Source: Bradyrhizobium guangdongense (GTDB lineage Bacteria > Pseudomonadota > Alphaproteobacteria > Rhizobiales > Xanthobacteraceae). Taken from it: DNA of 46,129 bases. A program made the translations under genes and the position numbers. The notes under the pieces were generated by a model. It ran no database searches, was not told the origin of the DNA, and saw only the letters and a list, made by a program, of their open reading frames with translations. Of this stretch, positions 19,605 through 27,252 are shown in pieces; the first letter of the stretch is position 1; the number at the start of each line of letters is the position of its first letter. The stretch is taken from positions 1-46,129 of the forward strand of contig NZ_PPPT01000041.1 of NCBI RefSeq assembly GCF_006483445.1. The letters run 5' to 3'.

Positions 19605-19620
19605 TTGTGATATATTACAA
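19605..19620. promoter_or_regulatory. Candidate GntR operator
   Basis: TTGTGATATATTACAA is a 16-bp imperfect palindrome (7 of 8 positions pair) in the 185-bp divergent gap. It is AT-rich in a GC-rich setting and fits the TTGT...ACAA form of many GntR/FCD operators. Placed about 70 bp from the GntR start and 100 bp from the dehydratase start, it could control both. Confidence 0.5.
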
Positions 19621-19720
19621 GCGGCGTTAAGAATGACCGCCACGATGGCCGTCAAAGAGCCGTTCGGAACCGACAACAACATGAGGCGCCGCAAGCCGTG
19701 GCAGCCGGGAGGATATCGCG

Positions 19721-20917
19721 GTGAAGATCACCTCAATCGAGACCCTGTACACGGAAGAATTCGCCAACGTCATCTGGGTGCGCGTGCACACCGATGCCGG
19801 GATCATCGGCCTCGGCGAGACCTTCTATGGCGCGGGCGCCGTGGCGGCGCAGATCCACGATACGTTTGCGGGCCGCCTCATCGGCCGCAATCCCCTGCAC
19901 ATCGAGGCGATCCACCGCGACATGCTCAACCTGCCGATGGCGCAATCGTCCACCGGCGTCGAGTACCGCGCGGCCTCTGCGATCGACATCGCGCTGTGGG
20001 ACATTTTCGGCAAGGTCTGCGGCCAACCGGTGCATCAGATGCTCGGCGGCCTCTGCCGCGACAAGCAGCGCATCTACAACACCTGCGCCGGCACCCGCTA
20101 TGTCCGCTCCACCAATATCAGCCCGGTCGCGAACTGGAATCGCGGTGACCAAGGCCAGTATGAAGACCTCGATGCCTTCATGACTCGCGCCGATGCGCTC
20201 GCCGAAAGCCTTTTGGAAGGCGGCATCTCCGCCATGAAGATCTGGCCGTTCGATCCGGCAGCGCAGGAGAACAATGGCCTTTACATCACGGCCGCACAAA
20301 TGAAGCAGGCGATCGAGCCGTTCGAGAAGATCAGGAAGGCCGTCGGCGACAAGATGGAGATCATGGTCGAGCTCCATTCGCTTTGGAATCTTCCGACCGC
20401 AAAACAGATCGCGCGGGCGCTCGAGCCCTACAAGCCGACCTGGTACGAGGACCCGATCCGCATGAATTCGCCGCAGGCGCTGGCCGAATATGCCCGCTCG
20501 ACCGACGTCTGGGTCTGCGCCAGTGAGACGCTGGGCTCGCGCTTCCCCTACAAGGACATGCTGGACCGCGACGCCATGCATGTTGTGATGGCCGATTTGT
20601 GCTGGACCGGCGGCCTCACCGAAGGCCGCAAGATCGCGGCCATGGCCGAGACCTACCACCGTCCCTTTGCGCCGCATGATTGCATCGGACCGGTCGGCTT
20701 CATCGCCGCCATCCACATGTCGTTCAGCCAGCCCAACACCCTGATCCAGGAATCCGTGCGCGCTTTCTACAGGGGCTGGTACAATGAACTCGTCACCACC
20801 ATGCCCGTGATCAAGGACGGCTATGTCTATCCGATGGAAGGTCCCGGGCTCGGCGTCGATCTGCTCCCTGCGGTGTATAACCGCAGCGATCTCACCGTGC
20901 GCCGCACCAACGCATAA
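19721..20917 (+). CDS. Enolase-superfamily sugar-acid dehydratase (mandelate racemase-like)
   Basis: A 398-residue protein with the N-terminal capping domain (residues 1-115) and a C-terminal TIM barrel. Likely Mg ligands are E217 (VELH), E243 (WYEDP) and E269 (CASET). D292 (MADLCWTGG) and H319 (APHD) form the Asp-His dyad of the mandelate racemase group. The KxK motif of that group is replaced by K173-I-W175, so the second catalytic Lys is absent. The start is GTG 19721 behind GGGAGGA. It heads an operon with an IdnO-like SDR and an IdnD-like ADH, so dehydration of an aldonic acid is likely; the exact substrate is not deducible. Confidence 0.87.
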   Translation: MKITSIETLYTEEFANVIWVRVHTDAGIIGLGETFYGAGAVAAQIHDTFAGRLIGRNPLHIEAIHRDMLNLPMAQSSTGVEYRAASAIDIALWDIFGKVCGQPVHQMLGGLCRDKQRIYNTCAGTRYVRSTNISPVANWNRGDQGQYEDLDAFMTRADALAESLLEGGISAMKIWPFDPAAQENNGLYITAAQMKQAIEPFEKIRKAVGDKMEIMVELHSLWNLPTAKQIARALEPYKPTWYEDPIRMNSPQALAEYARSTDVWVCASETLGSRFPYKDMLDRDAMHVVMADLCWTGGLTEGRKIAAMAETYHRPFAPHDCIGPVGFIAAIHMSFSQPNTLIQESVRAFYRGWYNELVTTMPVIKDGYVYPMEGPGLGVDLLPAVYNRSDLTVRRTNA

Positions 20918-20926
20918 GGACCCGAC

Positions 20927-21694
20927 ATGAGCACCGCCCTGTTCGATCTTTCCGGCCGCACCGCGCTCGTGACCGGCTCCTCGCGCGGCCTCGGCCGCGC
21001 CATCGCCGAAGGCATGGCAAAGGCCGGCGCGAAACTGATCATCAACGGCGTCGATCCCAAGGGCGTCGACAAGGCCGTGTCAGAGTTTCGCAGCGCGGGC
21101 CTTGAGGCCGAGGGCGTACCGTTCAACGTCACCGACGAGCCCGCAGTCGTCGCCGCCTTCGAGCATTTCGATCGCGCCGGCATCGCGATCGACATCCTTG
21201 TCAACAATGCCGGCATCCAGCGCCGCAAGCCGCTGGAAGAGTTCACCACCGAGGAGTGGCGCCTGGTGATCGAGACCAACCTCACCAGTGCCTTCGTGAT
21301 CGGCCGCGAGGCCGCCAAGCGCATGATCCCGCGCAAGCGTGGGAAGATCATCAATATCGGCTCGCTCGGCAGTGAGCTCGCGCGCCCCACCATCGCGCCC
21401 TATGTCGCCGCCAAAGCCGGCATCAAGAATTTGACCCGTTCGATGGCGGTCGAATGGGCGCAGCATGGGCTTCAGGCCAACGCGATCGGGCCCGGCTACA
21501 TGCTGACCGACATGAACGAGGCGCTGATGTCCAACAAGGAGTTCAACACCTGGCTGATGGGCCGGATCCCCTCAAAGCGCTGGGGCAAGCCGGACGAGCT
21601 GGTGGGCGCGGCGATCTTCCTGGCGTCCGACGCGTCGACTTATGTGAACGGCCAGATCATCTATGTCGACGGCGGCATGCTCGCCGCGATGTGA
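20927..21694 (+). CDS. Gluconate 5-dehydrogenase-like SDR
   Basis: A 255-residue classical short-chain dehydrogenase. The cofactor loop TGSSRGLG is at residues 16-23, NNAG at 93-96, and catalytic S146, Y159 and K163 are in place (GSLGSELARP..YVAAK). Sequence style matches IdnO/gluconate 5-dehydrogenase, which interconverts 5-keto-D-gluconate and D-gluconate with NAD(P)H. The start lies 9 nt after the dehydratase stop behind AAGGA. Its pairing with an L-idonate 5-dehydrogenase-like gene downstream strengthens the assignment, though other 2-keto or 5-keto acids are possible. Confidence 0.85.
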   Translation: MSTALFDLSGRTALVTGSSRGLGRAIAEGMAKAGAKLIINGVDPKGVDKAVSEFRSAGLEAEGVPFNVTDEPAVVAAFEHFDRAGIAIDILVNNAGIQRRKPLEEFTTEEWRLVIETNLTSAFVIGREAAKRMIPRKRGKIINIGSLGSELARPTIAPYVAAKAGIKNLTRSMAVEWAQHGLQANAIGPGYMLTDMNEALMSNKEFNTWLMGRIPSKRWGKPDELVGAAIFLASDASTYVNGQIIYVDGGMLAAM

Positions 21695-21719
21695 TCGCGA
21701 AACGCCAGGGGAATAGACC

Positions 21720-22751
21720 ATGCGCGCCGTCGTCATTCACGCACCAAAAGATCTCAGGATCGACAATTTTCCGGATCCTGCGCCTGCCGCGAACGAGGTC
21801 CGCGTCAGGATCGCCAATGGCGGCATCTGCGGCTCGGACCTGCACTACTACCACCACGGCGGATTCGGCGTGGTTCGGATCCAGCAGCCGATGGCGCTGG
21901 GACACGAGATCGCGGGCGTGGTCGCGGCCGTCGGTGACGACGTCACCGGCGTGAAGCCCGGTACGCGCGTCGCGGTCAATCCGAGCAAGCCGTGTGGCCA
22001 ATGCCTGCATTGCCAGGAAGGCATGCGCAACCAGTGCCTGGACATGCGCTTCCTCGGCAGCGCGATGCGCTTCCCCCACGTGCAGGGCGGCTTTCGTGAA
22101 TTCATCACGGTCGACGCCGCGCAGGCCGTTCCCATCGCGGACAAACTGTCACTCGCCGAAGCCGCGGTCGCCGAACCGCTCGCCGTCTGCCTTCACGCCG
22201 GCAAGCAGGCCGGCCCCCTCCTCGGCAAACGCGTGCTGATCACCGGCTGCGGCCCGATCGGGGCCCTGATGATTCTTGTGTCACGCTTCGGCGGCGCGGC
22301 CGAGATCGTCGTCACTGATGTCGCCGACGCGCCGCTCGCCGTCGCGAAAGCGCTCGGCGCCACCCACGCCATTAATGTCGCATCGAATGCCGACGCACTC
22401 GATCCCTGGCGCGCCGGCAAGGGTGTGTTCGACACGCTGTTCGAGGCCTCAGGAAATCAGGCCGCCTTGCGCGCCGCGCTCGACCTGTTGCGGCCCGGCG
22501 CGACGCTGGTGCAGCTCGGCCTCGGCGGCGAGATGACGCTGCCGATCAACTCGATTGTCGCCAAGGAGCTGCAACTGCGCGGCACCTTCCGCTTCGATCC
22601 GGAGTTCGAGCTCGCGGTCCGACTGATGGGCGAAGGCCTGATCGACGTCAAACCGCTGATCACGGCCGTGATGCCGTTCGAGAACGCGGTCGAAGCCTTC
22701 GAACTCGCCAGCGACCGTTCGAAGTCGATGAAGGTGCAGTTGACGTTCTGA
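21720..22751 (+). CDS. L-idonate 5-dehydrogenase-like zinc alcohol dehydrogenase
   Basis: A 343-residue MDR/zinc ADH. Catalytic zinc ligands are C37 (GGICGSDLHYY), H62 and E63 (GHE); structural zinc cysteines are C92, C95, C98 and C106. The nucleotide-binding motif GCGPIGALM lies in the Rossmann domain. The sequence resembles IdnD, which oxidises L-idonate to 5-keto-D-gluconate; the adjacent IdnO-like enzyme would then give D-gluconate. It starts 25 nt after the SDR stop, and ends 3 nt before the convergent dioxygenase gene. Polyol or threonine-type dehydrogenase activity cannot be excluded. Confidence 0.87.
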   Translation: MRAVVIHAPKDLRIDNFPDPAPAANEVRVRIANGGICGSDLHYYHHGGFGVVRIQQPMALGHEIAGVVAAVGDDVTGVKPGTRVAVNPSKPCGQCLHCQEGMRNQCLDMRFLGSAMRFPHVQGGFREFITVDAAQAVPIADKLSLAEAAVAEPLAVCLHAGKQAGPLLGKRVLITGCGPIGALMILVSRFGGAAEIVVTDVADAPLAVAKALGATHAINVASNADALDPWRAGKGVFDTLFEASGNQAALRAALDLLRPGATLVQLGLGGEMTLPINSIVAKELQLRGTFRFDPEFELAVRLMGEGLIDVKPLITAVMPFENAVEAFELASDRSKSMKVQLTF

Positions 22752-22754
22752 CGG

Positions 22755-23738
22755 TCACTCCTGCGCGATCACCTGATCGAGCCAGGCGCAGTTCAGCGGC
22801 GGCACGAGCGGATCGGGCACGCGCACGCCGCGTGCCGCCGCATCCAGCCGCATGTCGCGCATGCGCTTGCGCTGCTCCTCGGGCATGTGGAGACGTTCAT
22901 GGCCCCAGAGCGACGGGCCGTCAAAAGTCTCGTGCGGCTGCCAGGTGTCGGGGTCGATCACGCGCGCGCCCCAGCCATATTCGATGAAGAAGCCGGACGG
23001 CGTGTTCACGTAGAACGAGGTCATGTGGTCGTTGGTGTGGCGCCCCAGCGTGTAGGCGATGCGCCCCTCGTCCATCTGCGCGAGGTCATAGCCCTGGCCG
23101 ACATCGTCGAGGCTGCCGAGCTCGACCATGAAATGATGCAGTGCCTTCCGTCCCGAGCCAACCATCGCAAAAGAGTGGTGGCGGCCGTTGACGTGGAAGA
23201 AATAGAGCCCGTAGGGTTTTAGCCCGAAATCGGAAACGTGGAAGCCGAGCACGTCGCGATAGAACGGCAGCAGCACCTCGACATTCTCGACATTCAGCAC
23301 GGCGTGCCCCATGCCGAGCGCGCCGGTGCGAAAGCCCGAGATCGGCCGCCCCGGCTTGAATGGCTCGGTCGCAAGCGCCGGCTTGCAAAAGGCTTCGAGG
23401 CGATTGCCGGCGGGGTCCGCGAACGCGATCAGCTCGGTCACGTGCCGCTCATCGGCCAGCGCGCGCGATCCGCGCGTCACCTTGACGCCGTGCGCCTCCA
23501 GCCGGCCAGCGAGACGATCGAGCGCCGCGAGATCAGAAACCTCCCAGCCCATCACAGCGAGGCCGCCGTCATTGCTGCCGTCCACGATCAGGCGCTGCTT
23601 GCGGTCGTCCATGCGGAAGGCCCGCATCTTGCCACCCCGATCGACCTGCTGCATGCCGAGCAGCCCAGTCGCCATCTGGCTCCACTGCTCCAGTTGCGAC
23701 GAGCCGATGCCGATATAGCCGAGCGCGGTGATTTCCAT
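22755..23738 (-). CDS. Extradiol ring-cleavage dioxygenase (BphC-type, VOC fold)
   Basis: A 327-residue type I extradiol dioxygenase made of two VOC halves. The catalytic C-terminal half holds probable Fe(II) ligands H145 (GHAVLNV), H202 (ALHHFMVEL) and E253 (FFIEYGWG), plus second-shell H188 and H238 (HTNDHMTSFY). Such enzymes cleave catechols next to the ring hydroxyls to give yellow meta-cleavage products. Length is somewhat longer than the usual 290-300 because of a C-terminal extension of about 40 residues. Good Shine-Dalgarno (GGGAGGA) before ATG 23738. Divergent from an IclR regulator; substrate likely a substituted catechol or steroid/terpenoid-derived catechol. Confidence 0.9.
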   Translation of the reverse strand: MEITALGYIGIGSSQLEQWSQMATGLLGMQQVDRGGKMRAFRMDDRKQRLIVDGSNDGGLAVMGWEVSDLAALDRLAGRLEAHGVKVTRGSRALADERHVTELIAFADPAGNRLEAFCKPALATEPFKPGRPISGFRTGALGMGHAVLNVENVEVLLPFYRDVLGFHVSDFGLKPYGLYFFHVNGRHHSFAMVGSGRKALHHFMVELGSLDDVGQGYDLAQMDEGRIAYTLGRHTNDHMTSFYVNTPSGFFIEYGWGARVIDPDTWQPHETFDGPSLWGHERLHMPEEQRKRMRDMRLDAAARGVRVPDPLVPPLNCAWLDQVIAQE

Positions 23739-23790
23739 GCACGTCCTCCCGAGGGCATCGCATCCGCCGTGACACGGATTTGATACCAGC

Positions 23791-23820
23791 GCTGCGGGGC
23801 CCTACAGTGGCCCTCGCAGC
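23791..23820. promoter_or_regulatory. Interrupted inverted repeat in dioxygenase/IclR promoter
   Basis: GCTGCGGGGCC (23791-23801), a 7-nt loop, then GGCCCTCGCAGC (23809-23820) form an 11-bp arm pair with one bulged T. It lies between the dioxygenase start (23738) and the regulator start (23882), so it is a candidate operator for the IclR protein. A second dyad, ATCCG...CGGAT (23762-23779), lies just upstream. Confidence 0.45.
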
Positions 23821-23881
23821 CGCTTCGCGTTCGCAATCACGATAGCCGCGGCGTGAGACGGCACAAGGGAGGAATTTGGGA

Positions 23882-24673
23882 GTGTCCAAGGAGCGGACGC
23901 CGTCCGGGCGTGTCAGGCAATCCGAGGGCGTTCGTGCCTTCAAGCGGGGCCTCGACGTGCTGCGCGAGGTCAACCGTTCCGGCGGCATCCGCGCCGGCGA
24001 CGTCGCCCGCGCGCTCGACCTTCCCCGCCCGACCGTGTACCGGCTGCTCGAGACGCTGGAGGAACTCGGTTATGTCGCACGCAGCGCCAGCGACGACCGC
24101 TTTCGCGTCACGCGGCATGCGCTCGGGCTCGGCGACGGCTACGATCCCGGCGTCGTGATCTGCCAGGCGGCGGCACCGTATCTCGCCGAGCTCAGCAAGA
24201 CCCTGGTCTGGCCCGTCGATCTGTCCACTTACGAGAATGCGGCAATGGTGGTGCAGGAGACCACGCATTCGCGCAGCCCACTGTCGATCGACCGCGGCAT
24301 GATCGGCAAGCGCCTACCGATGCTGCGGACGTCGGCCGGTCGCGCCTATCTCGCCGCCTGCCCGCCGCGCGAGCGCGAGATGATCGTCAACCATCTGCGC
24401 CGGATCGACGAGGCCGACGACCGTCCCTTCCTCGACGACAAGCGCCTTTCGCAAATGATCGCGGAGACAGCCAAGCGCGGCTACGCCATCCGCAGCGAGG
24501 GTGAGTTCAATCCAAAGACCGCCTCGATCGCGGTTCCGATCGTCAGGGACGAAGCCGTTTTCGGCTGCATCTCCATCATCTGGATCCGCTCCGCGTTGTC
24601 CCTGGACGAGGCAGTGGCGCAGTTCGCGGCGACGCTGCGCGAAACGGCAGCGGCGATCCCCGTGACGGCTTAA
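23882..24673 (+). CDS. IclR-family transcriptional regulator
   Basis: A 263-residue regulator. The N-terminal winged HTH (residues about 18-75) contains RAGDVARALDLPRPTVYRL and LEELGYVAR; the C-terminal IclR/GAF-like effector domain (about 85-255) contains LPMLRTSAGRAYLA and SIAVPIVRDEAVFGCISI. GTG 23882 is chosen because AGGGAGG ends 9 nt upstream; the frame can start 6 nt earlier at a TTG. Divergent from the extradiol dioxygenase, typical of IclR regulators of aromatic catabolism (PcaR, MhpR). Its stop codon overlaps the convergent P450 stop by two bases. Confidence 0.92.
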   Translation: MSKERTPSGRVRQSEGVRAFKRGLDVLREVNRSGGIRAGDVARALDLPRPTVYRLLETLEELGYVARSASDDRFRVTRHALGLGDGYDPGVVICQAAAPYLAELSKTLVWPVDLSTYENAAMVVQETTHSRSPLSIDRGMIGKRLPMLRTSAGRAYLAACPPREREMIVNHLRRIDEADDRPFLDDKRLSQMIAETAKRGYAIRSEGEFNPKTASIAVPIVRDEAVFGCISIIWIRSALSLDEAVAQFAATLRETAAAIPVTA

Positions 24674-25851
24674 CGCACCCGCACTGGCAGCGATGCAAGG
24701 CCACGGAGCACGTTGTTGAGCGCCAGCACCGGTGCGCCGATCTCGAAGCGCTCGACCTTCTCGATGAGGACTTCCAGCAGCGCCGTCATTTCCAGGCGCG
24801 CCAGATGGAGGCCTGCACACATATGCGTGCCGTTGCCGAAGCCAAGGTGGTCGCTCGCGCGGCGACGGACATCGAAGCTCTCGGGGTTTTGCCATTTCCG
24901 TTCGTCACGATTGGCCGACGCGTAGAGCAGCAATGCCCGGCTGCCTGCGGGAATGGTCACATCGCCAATCCCGGCATCAGCCGAGATATGCCGCGTAAAG
25001 CCCCGGATCGGCGACTCCAGGCGCAGGGCTTCGTTGATCGCATTCGGAATCAGCCCCGGGTCCCGGCGCACGAGATCCCACTGCTCTGGATGCTGCCCGA
25101 ACAGCAGGATGAGGTTCGCGGTCGCAAAGATCGTGGTGTCGAGGCTTGGGCCGAGGTAATCCCGCATCAGGACCGGACAGCGCTCCGGTTCGACCTCGCC
25201 GCGATCGGCTGCCTCAAAGATGCGTTCGCCCCAGCTCCCCGGCCGCAACCTCTCGCGGATATCCGGCCCGCCGAGATAGCTACGCATCTCCCGGACCTCC
25301 GTCATCGCGGCGCAGCCGCGCGGGTTCATCGTGCCGAGCACGTTGAAGGTGGCCGATGCCCAGCGCAACATGCTGCCGCGGCCGTAATCCTCGAGTCCGA
25401 CCAGCTTTGAGACGATGGTGAGCGGCAGATGCTGGGCGAGGTCCGTCACGGCGTCGAACTGTCCCCGCCCCACGAGGTCATCGACCAGCCGCCGCGCCTC
25501 GGAGCGGATCTGAGGCCCGATGTCCTCCAGCGCCCGCGGCAGCAGCGGTGCCGCGATGATCGCCCGTAGCCGATCATGCAGTGGCGCGTCGCTCGCCAGC
25601 GTCGTACCGCGCGACATCTCGTTGACCTGATCGTTGGCCGCGACTCCCTGGGCGGACGAGAACAGGGCCGCATTGCGCAAGGCGGCGCGGACATCCTCAA
25701 AACGGCTGATCGCATAAAGCCCGTTTTGCGGCAGGAAGACCGCCGCGCCGAGATCGCGCAGCGCGCGGTAATGCGGATAGGGATCGCGCAGCACCGCGTC
25801 GTCATAGAGGTCGACGTCGTAGACGGGACAACCGGTTTCGATCGTGGTCAT
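24670..25851 (-). CDS. Cytochrome P450
   Basis: A 393-residue soluble bacterial P450. The heme-binding loop HLGFGNGTHMCAGLHLAR puts the thiolate ligand at about C345. The ExxR motif is in NEALRLESPIRGF, and the I-helix shows LGPSLDTTIF, where the usual A-G-x-D-T is altered to P-S-L-D-T. The start at ATG 25851 has GAGG 5 nt upstream; the frame extends further only with poor sequence. Needs ferredoxin and reductase, none of which is in the window. It lies 32 nt downstream of a substrate-binding protein gene on the same strand, so the pair probably forms an operon for uptake and hydroxylation or O-demethylation of an aromatic. Confidence 0.92.
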   Translation of the reverse strand: MTTIETGCPVYDVDLYDDAVLRDPYPHYRALRDLGAAVFLPQNGLYAISRFEDVRAALRNAALFSSAQGVAANDQVNEMSRGTTLASDAPLHDRLRAIIAAPLLPRALEDIGPQIRSEARRLVDDLVGRGQFDAVTDLAQHLPLTIVSKLVGLEDYGRGSMLRWASATFNVLGTMNPRGCAAMTEVREMRSYLGGPDIRERLRPGSWGERIFEAADRGEVEPERCPVLMRDYLGPSLDTTIFATANLILLFGQHPEQWDLVRRDPGLIPNAINEALRLESPIRGFTRHISADAGIGDVTIPAGSRALLLYASANRDERKWQNPESFDVRRRASDHLGFGNGTHMCAGLHLARLEMTALLEVLIEKVERFEIGAPVLALNNVLRGLASLPVRVR

Positions 25852-25883
25852 CGCTGCCTCGCCCGCATGCCCCGGTCGCCGGT

Positions 25884-27032
25884 TCAGCGAACGGCGACCC
25901 ACTCGCCCTTTTCGAGCTTGCCGAGCGCCAGCGCGCTCTGGTCGAGCCCGGTGTGATCGTTGGGGCCGTAATTGTAGACGCCGCGCGAGCCGGCGACGCC
26001 CTTAAGGGACTCGATCGCGGTGCGCAAGCCTTCGCGGAACTCGGCGGTGCCGGGTTCAGCGGCCTTCAACGCAGTCGGCGCCGCCTTCTCCAGCAGGATT
26101 AGCGCGTCATAGGCAGAACCTGCAAAGATGTTGCGGCTGCCGGCCCCGAACTTGGCCTCGTAGCGCTGGATGAACTCGAGTGCCGCCTTCTTCGCGGGAT
26201 AGTCATCCGCAAAGGACGCCGCCCCGACGGCCGGACTGAGCGGCACGAAGATGCCGTCGCCCTGAGCGCCCGTCAGCTTGCGGAAGTCGCCGAAGGTGGC
26301 ACCTAACGTGCCGTAGATCTGCCCGGTATACCCCTTCTCCCGCAATTGCAGCAGCGGAAGCGCAGCCGGCGCGCCCGAGGCCGCGATCAGCACCGCATCG
26401 GGACCGGCCGCGATGATCTTGAGGATCTGGCCCACGACGGTGGTGTCGGTCCGCGCATATTTTTCGTTGGCGACGAGCTCGATCCCGGCCTCCGCGCACA
26501 TGTCGGCGGCAACCTTGCTCCAGGCATCGCCATAGGAATCGCCGAAACCGATCAGTCCTAGCTTCTTGACGCCCGTCTTCTTCATGTTGGCAAACAACGG
26601 CGTCGCCTCATGGTCGTCATTGGTCGTGGTCTTGAATATCCAGCGCCGCCGCGCGTCGACCGGGGCGACCAGCGCGTTGACGGGCGCGAGCGTGATCACG
26701 GGCAGCTTGTACTCGACCGCCGGGTCGATCGCCGCGAACGATCCGGGCGTCGTGGTCGGGCCGACCAGCAGATCGATCTTGCTCTCCTGGAACAGTTTTC
26801 GAAGGGCGGCCACGGCCGCCGTGCTATCCGAGGCTTCATCCAGGAAGAGATAGTTGACCTTCTTGCCGGCAATCTCGGTGGGGCCGAACACGGTCCCGTT
26901 GCGCTCGGCATTGCCGATCGCCGCCGCGGGCCCAGTCGCCGACAGGATGATCCCGACATTGATGTCGGCCGCGGAGGCCGGCGCTTGAAACAGAAGCGCC
27001 GCAAGACACACACCCAGCACGGATCGCAGCAT
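25884..27032 (-). CDS. ABC transporter substrate-binding protein (type I, LivJ-like)
   Basis: A 382-residue periplasmic protein. The signal peptide MLRSVLGVCLAALLFQAPASA ends at an ASA-A site, followed by DINVGIILSATGPAAAIG, the typical opening of Peripla_BP_6 proteins for branched-chain amino acids or aromatic acids. The start at ATG 27032 is preferred over two upstream in-frame codons because GGAGGAGG lies 5-12 nt upstream. No permease or ATPase genes are adjacent. It sits upstream of the P450 and divergent from the FAD monooxygenase, so it probably binds the aromatic substrate of this locus. Confidence 0.9.
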   Translation of the reverse strand: MLRSVLGVCLAALLFQAPASAADINVGIILSATGPAAAIGNAERNGTVFGPTEIAGKKVNYLFLDEASDSTAAVAALRKLFQESKIDLLVGPTTTPGSFAAIDPAVEYKLPVITLAPVNALVAPVDARRRWIFKTTTNDDHEATPLFANMKKTGVKKLGLIGFGDSYGDAWSKVAADMCAEAGIELVANEKYARTDTTVVGQILKIIAAGPDAVLIAASGAPAALPLLQLREKGYTGQIYGTLGATFGDFRKLTGAQGDGIFVPLSPAVGAASFADDYPAKKAALEFIQRYEAKFGAGSRNIFAGSAYDALILLEKAAPTALKAAEPGTAEFREGLRTAIESLKGVAGSRGVYNYGPNDHTGLDQSALALGKLEKGEWVAVR

Positions 27033-27136
27033 TGTCGCCTCCTCCATCTGGCTGCCCGCGCGGACAGCCTGCATTTTATTGCCTTTGACTCCTCCCTAGC
27101 CAAACCCGGCCCTGCGCGCGTAGCGGTATCATTGAG

Positions 27137-27155
27137 CTGTCCGTCTGGCGGACAG
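27137..27155. promoter_or_regulatory. Perfect 7-bp inverted repeat, candidate operator O1
   Basis: CTGTCCGTCTGGCGGACAG: arms CTGTCCG and CGGACAG are exact complements around a 5-nt spacer. It lies in the 220-bp divergent gap between the binding-protein gene (start 27032) and the monooxygenase (27253). A second copy with the same core is 55 bp downstream, so this is likely a two-site regulator-binding region. Confidence 0.6.
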
Positions 27156-27193
27156 GCCGCAATGTCATTTGAATGGAGCAGCCGGCAGGGTTC

Positions 27194-27208
27194 GTCCGCT
27201 GGGCGGAC
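27194..27208. promoter_or_regulatory. Inverted repeat, candidate operator O2
   Basis: GTCCGCTGGGCGGAC: 5-bp arms around a 5-nt spacer, sharing GTCCG...GG.CGGAC with O1. Centre-to-centre distance to O1 is 55 bp, close to five helical turns, so dimers would bind the same face of the DNA. Confidence 0.6.
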
Positions 27209-27252
27209 ACTCAGCGCTGCGGCGTTGAAGGCGCGGTGCGGCTGGGGAAGAG

